Positions 5,888-8,040 of a DNA stretch of 8,040 nucleotides are shown here, one piece after another. The stretch spans positions 1 through 8,040 of the forward strand of contig CAZFGB010000085.1 of assembly GCA_964518405.1 (NCBI GenBank), in the 5' to 3' direction. A program made the translations under genes and the position numbers. Position 1 is the stretch's first letter, and each line of letters begins with the position of its first letter. A model generated the notes under the pieces. The model was not told where the DNA came from. It saw only the letters and a program-made list of their open reading frames with translations, and searched no databases. This DNA comes from VXNE01 sp964518405. GTDB lineage: Bacteria; Pseudomonadota; Gammaproteobacteria; Pseudomonadales; Azotimanducaceae.

Positions 5888-6865
5888 TCACCTCGCGCCT
5901 TCCGCTCGATGCATCTGCTCGGCGTCGGCCTTGAGCGCGCGAATGAGCTCTCGGAGATCCCCGGGGACGGGACTTTCAAACCGCATCGTCCGGCCCAGGA
6001 CCGGATGCTCGAAGCCGAGATGGCGCGCATGCAACGCCTGCCTTGGAAACCCCCGGATAGTTGCGATGAGCGTCTCGCTCGGACCCTTCGGCAATCGGCC
6101 GCGCGCACCGTAGCGCCTGTCGCCCACCAGCGGGTGGCCCACGGCGCCCAGATGGACCCGCACCTGGTGCGTGCGGCCCGTTTCGAGCTTCGCGCGCACT
6201 AGCGTGTGCGCCCTGTAGCGGACGCTGACGCGCACGCGCGTAAGCGCCGGACGGCCGCCTTCGCGCGCCCGCCAACGCGTACGCTGCAGGGGGTCTCGAC
6301 CGACGGCGAGATCGATGTCCCGGCCCGCGATCATGACGCCTTCCACTACGGCAATATAGAGCCTGTCGACGGCGCGACGCTGGATGGCCCGCACGAGCGC
6401 CTGCCGCACCTGCTCGGTCGCCGCCACCACCAGGAGGCCGCTGGTGTCCTTGTCCAGCCGGTGCACGATCCCGGCCCTCGGCAGTGCCGCTAGGTCCGGC
6501 CGCCGCGCCAGCAAGCCGTTCACCAGCGTGCCGTCAGCGTTTCCCGCCCCCGGATGCACCACGAGTCCGGGCGGCTTGTCGACCACGATCAGGTGCTCGT
6601 CCTCGTAGGCCACCTCGAATGGGACGGGCTGCGGCAGATCCCCGCGCGGCGGTTGCTCGAGACGGATGGAAATCCGCTCGCCCCCGAGAACCCGGTAGGC
6701 CGGCTTTCGCTTGCGTTCATCGAGCAACAGCGCGCCCGACCTGATCGCGGCGGCAATCCGGCCCCTGGACACGTCCGGCACCAACCTCGACGCCGCCACG
6801 TCCAGCCTTTCCCCGGCGCACTCCGGCGGCACGACCCCTTCAAACTCGTGATGTTCGGCCTGCAT
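5888..6865 (-). CDS. rluD: 23S rRNA pseudouridine synthase RluD
   Basis: The 325-residue product is the usual RluD length. RluD converts uridines 1911, 1915 and 1917 (E. coli numbering) in helix 69 of 23S rRNA to pseudouridine, a change important for subunit joining. An S4 RNA-binding domain covers about residues 18-75 (ERLDVAASRL, RGRIAAAIRSGALLLDERKRKPAYRV). The catalytic domain follows, with DKPPGLVVHPGAGN at 96-109, the signature HRLDKDTSGLLVVA at 135-148 where D138 is the nucleophile, and GRTHQVRVHLGAVGHPLVGDRRYG further on. RluA and RluC share this fold; the divergent position next to bamD is the classic rluD arrangement. The ATG at 6865 has GGGAG six bases upstream. In many relatives pgeF (yfiH) comes straight after rluD; here the coiled-coil gene does. 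Confidence 0.96.
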   Translation of the reverse strand: MQAEHHEFEGVVPPECAGERLDVAASRLVPDVSRGRIAAAIRSGALLLDERKRKPAYRVLGGERISIRLEQPPRGDLPQPVPFEVAYEDEHLIVVDKPPGLVVHPGAGNADGTLVNGLLARRPDLAALPRAGIVHRLDKDTSGLLVVAATEQVRQALVRAIQRRAVDRLYIAVVEGVMIAGRDIDLAVGRDPLQRTRWRAREGGRPALTRVRVSVRYRAHTLVRAKLETGRTHQVRVHLGAVGHPLVGDRRYGARGRLPKGPSETLIATIRGFPRQALHARHLGFEHPVLGRTMRFESPVPGDLRELIRALKADAEQMHRAEGAR

Positions 6866-6920
6866 TCGTGGCTCCCGGGGCTATACCCGCCGCCGTCGGC
6901 GAAGCGGTACACTAGCCATC
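6866..6920. promoter_or_regulatory. Divergent rluD-bamD intergenic region
   Basis: The 55 bp must hold the start signals of both genes. Toward bamD, TACACT (6908-6913) resembles a -10 box but would leave almost no leader, and no -35 match is found 16-18 bases upstream. Toward rluD, TATAGC on the minus strand within 6881-6886 is a weak -10-like hexamer. Either promoter may lie partly inside the opposite gene. Confidence 0.4.
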
Positions 6921-7820
6921 ATGCGCATACAAACACGAATCGCGTTCCTGCTCCTCGTCCTCTGCGCCAGCGGATGCGCCTGGATGCCCTTCATCGGCCG
7001 CGACAAGGTCGAGGACGAAGCGCAAACCACCGAGGACGTACTCTACAACAGCGCTCGCGCCAGCATGCGCTCTGGCAACTACAACATGGCGGTGGAGAAG
7101 CTCGAGCGGCTGGAGGCGCGCTTTCCGTTTGGCCGCTACGCGGAGCAGGCCCAGCTCGAGCTGATATACGCGAAGCTGATGTCGCACTCCCTCGATGACG
7201 CGGAAGCCGCCGCGGATCGATTTCTCCGGCTGCATCCCCAGCACCCGCACATCGACTACATCCTGTACCTGCGCGGGCTGATTTTCGAACGGTACGACCG
7301 CAGCCTGTTCGATCGCTTCCGCCCCGACGACGCGTCCAGGCGCGATGTCACCAACGCGCGGGAGGCTTTCGCCCATTACTCGGAGTTGCTCGCAAGATAC
7401 CCCGACAGCACCTACGCCAAGGACGCCCGGCAACGCATGATCCATTTGCGCAACCTGATCGCCCGGTCGGAGGTCAGCATCGCGCTCTACTACATGTCTC
7501 GCGGAGCTTATGTCGCGGCGGCGAACCGCGCGCGCAGTGTCGTCGAGAATTACTCCCAGACCCCGTCGGCCGCGGACGCGCTCGCGATCATTGTGGAGGC
7601 GAACTATCAACTTGGCCTGCCGAAGATCTCAAACGATGCGTTGCGGGTCCTGGCCATCAACTACCCCGACCATTCGACGTTCGACGTCGACGGCAACTTC
7701 GCGTTCACGCAAGCAACGAAAAAGCGCAAGCGATCAATGTTGAGCGTCATGACTTTCGGACTCCTCGGCCGGTCCAGCGCGCCGAAGCCGGTCGGCATAG
7801 AGCAGCCGGATCCCAATTAG
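6921..7820 (+). CDS. bamD: BamD, outer-membrane assembly lipoprotein
   Basis: BamD (ComL, YfiO) is the essential lipoprotein of the BAM complex; it recognises beta-barrel precursors and couples them to BamA at the inner face of the outer membrane. The 299-residue product starts with a short basic segment and a hydrophobic stretch ending in the lipobox ASGC, so Cys19 is the lipidated first residue of the mature protein; Ala20 does not signal inner-membrane retention. Five TPR-like repeats cover about 38-245. Characteristic segments include ARFPFGRYAEQAQLELIYA (66-84), HIDYILYLRGL (110-120), AREAFAHYSELLARYPDSTYAKDAR (146-170) and SIALYYMSRGAYVAA (186-200). The protein is about 50 residues longer than E. 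coli BamD; the extra C-terminal tail contains a basic KKRKRS patch (267-272). The ribosome-binding site is weak. Conserved divergent neighbour of rluD. Confidence 0.96.
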   Translation: MRIQTRIAFLLLVLCASGCAWMPFIGRDKVEDEAQTTEDVLYNSARASMRSGNYNMAVEKLERLEARFPFGRYAEQAQLELIYAKLMSHSLDDAEAAADRFLRLHPQHPHIDYILYLRGLIFERYDRSLFDRFRPDDASRRDVTNAREAFAHYSELLARYPDSTYAKDARQRMIHLRNLIARSEVSIALYYMSRGAYVAAANRARSVVENYSQTPSAADALAIIVEANYQLGLPKISNDALRVLAINYPDHSTFDVDGNFAFTQATKKRKRSMLSVMTFGLLGRSSAPKPVGIEQPDPN

Positions 7821-7977
7821 CCCGCACCTCGGCATTGGAGCCGTTTCCCCAAGCGGGACACGACACAGGCCCACGCAATCAAGGGGCAAACGCGCACCCC
7901 ATACTCCGGCGACGTCCTCTGCCGCGCCTCTCCGGGCGCATATAGCATGTGTGCCGGAAAGCGGGTGGGATGCGGGA

Positions 7978-8040
7978 ATGTACGGGCCGGGCGTGGCGGG
8001 ACTGACGCTGGTGGAATTGCTGACGACGCTCGCGGTGGCG
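7978..8040 (+). CDS. Type IV pilin-like (FimT/GspH type) protein, 5' fragment
   Basis: Only the first 21 codons are in the window: MYGPGVAGLTLVELLTTLAVA. AG-LTLVELLTTLAVA is the class III prepilin signature; prepilin peptidase would cut after Gly8 and methylate the new N-terminal Leu, and Glu13 would be the conserved E5 of the mature chain. The following residues begin the hydrophobic assembly helix. The leader is short and lacks the basic residues usual in this position. A GTG at 7951 would lengthen it but adds no positive charge. G-rich sequence (GGGTGGGATGCGGGA) precedes the ATG and can act as ribosome-binding site. In Pseudomonas aeruginosa, as I recall, the rluD-comL(bamD) pair is followed by pilS, pilR and the minor pilin gene fimT, so a FimT-like minor pilin is the best guess; which pilin it is cannot be told from this fragment. 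Confidence 0.75.
   Translation, partial: MYGPGVAGLTLVELLTTLAVA

Noticed and set aside
5788..6108. N-terminal extension of the coiled-coil gene to an ATG at 6108
   Set aside because: The added 107 residues overlap rluD in another frame and look like shadow sequence; the plausible protein begins near the membrane helix at TTG 5787 or GTG 5766.
6912..7610. A 232-codon minus-strand frame across bamD
   Set aside because: Antisense shadow of bamD, which has a signal peptide, lipobox and family motifs on the plus strand.
7821..7977. Terminator or promoter in the bamD-pilin spacer
   Set aside because: CCCGC and GCGGG near 7821-7857 could pair but the loop is long and no T-run follows; TATAGC at 7941 has no matching -35. 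Nothing firm enough to annotate.

Overview
The window is high-GC DNA from the chromosome of a proteobacterium, most likely a gammaproteobacterium. Two blocks match gene orders I remember from Pseudomonas: ilvI-ilvH-ilvC-pssA-msrP on one side, and rluD divergent from bamD followed by type IV pilin genes on the other. Codon use and GC content look even across the genes. I see no phage, CRISPR, plasmid, rRNA or tRNA signal.

Layout from left to right. Bases 1-798 (minus) hold most of msrP, the periplasmic molybdopterin subunit of the methionine sulfoxide reductase MsrPQ, cut by the window edge. Bases 819-1649 (minus) hold pssA, phosphatidylserine synthase. A 354-bp spacer (1650-2003) follows, with a G-rich stretch and a 168-bp foldback element at 1840-2007. 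That element is MITE-like and abuts the stop codon of ilvC. Then come ilvC (2004-3023), ilvH (3037-3531) and the acetolactate synthase large subunit (3528 to about 5282), a tight minus-strand operon. In front of it lies a near-consensus sigma70 promoter at 5317-5344. Upstream, 5398-5787 (minus) is a small unrecognised membrane-anchored coiled-coil protein built partly on a 21-bp tandem repeat. Next is rluD (5888-6865, minus), divergent across 55 bp from bamD (6921-7820, plus). The last 63 bases begin a type IV pilin-like protein (from 7978, plus).

How the genes work together. The acetolactate synthase large and small subunits and IlvC carry out the first two common steps of valine, leucine and isoleucine synthesis. 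PssA commits CDP-diacylglycerol to phosphatidylserine and so to phosphatidylethanolamine. MsrP repairs oxidised periplasmic proteins with its membrane partner MsrQ, probably encoded just beyond the left edge. RluD modifies 23S rRNA, BamD is part of the outer-membrane protein insertion machine, and the pilin fragment suggests a type IV pilus cluster to the right.

Most of the window is ordinary core metabolism. The parts worth a second look are the foldback element at the ilvC stop codon, with its ribosome-binding site and 19-codon reading frame, and the repeat-built coiled-coil gene between rluD and ilvI.
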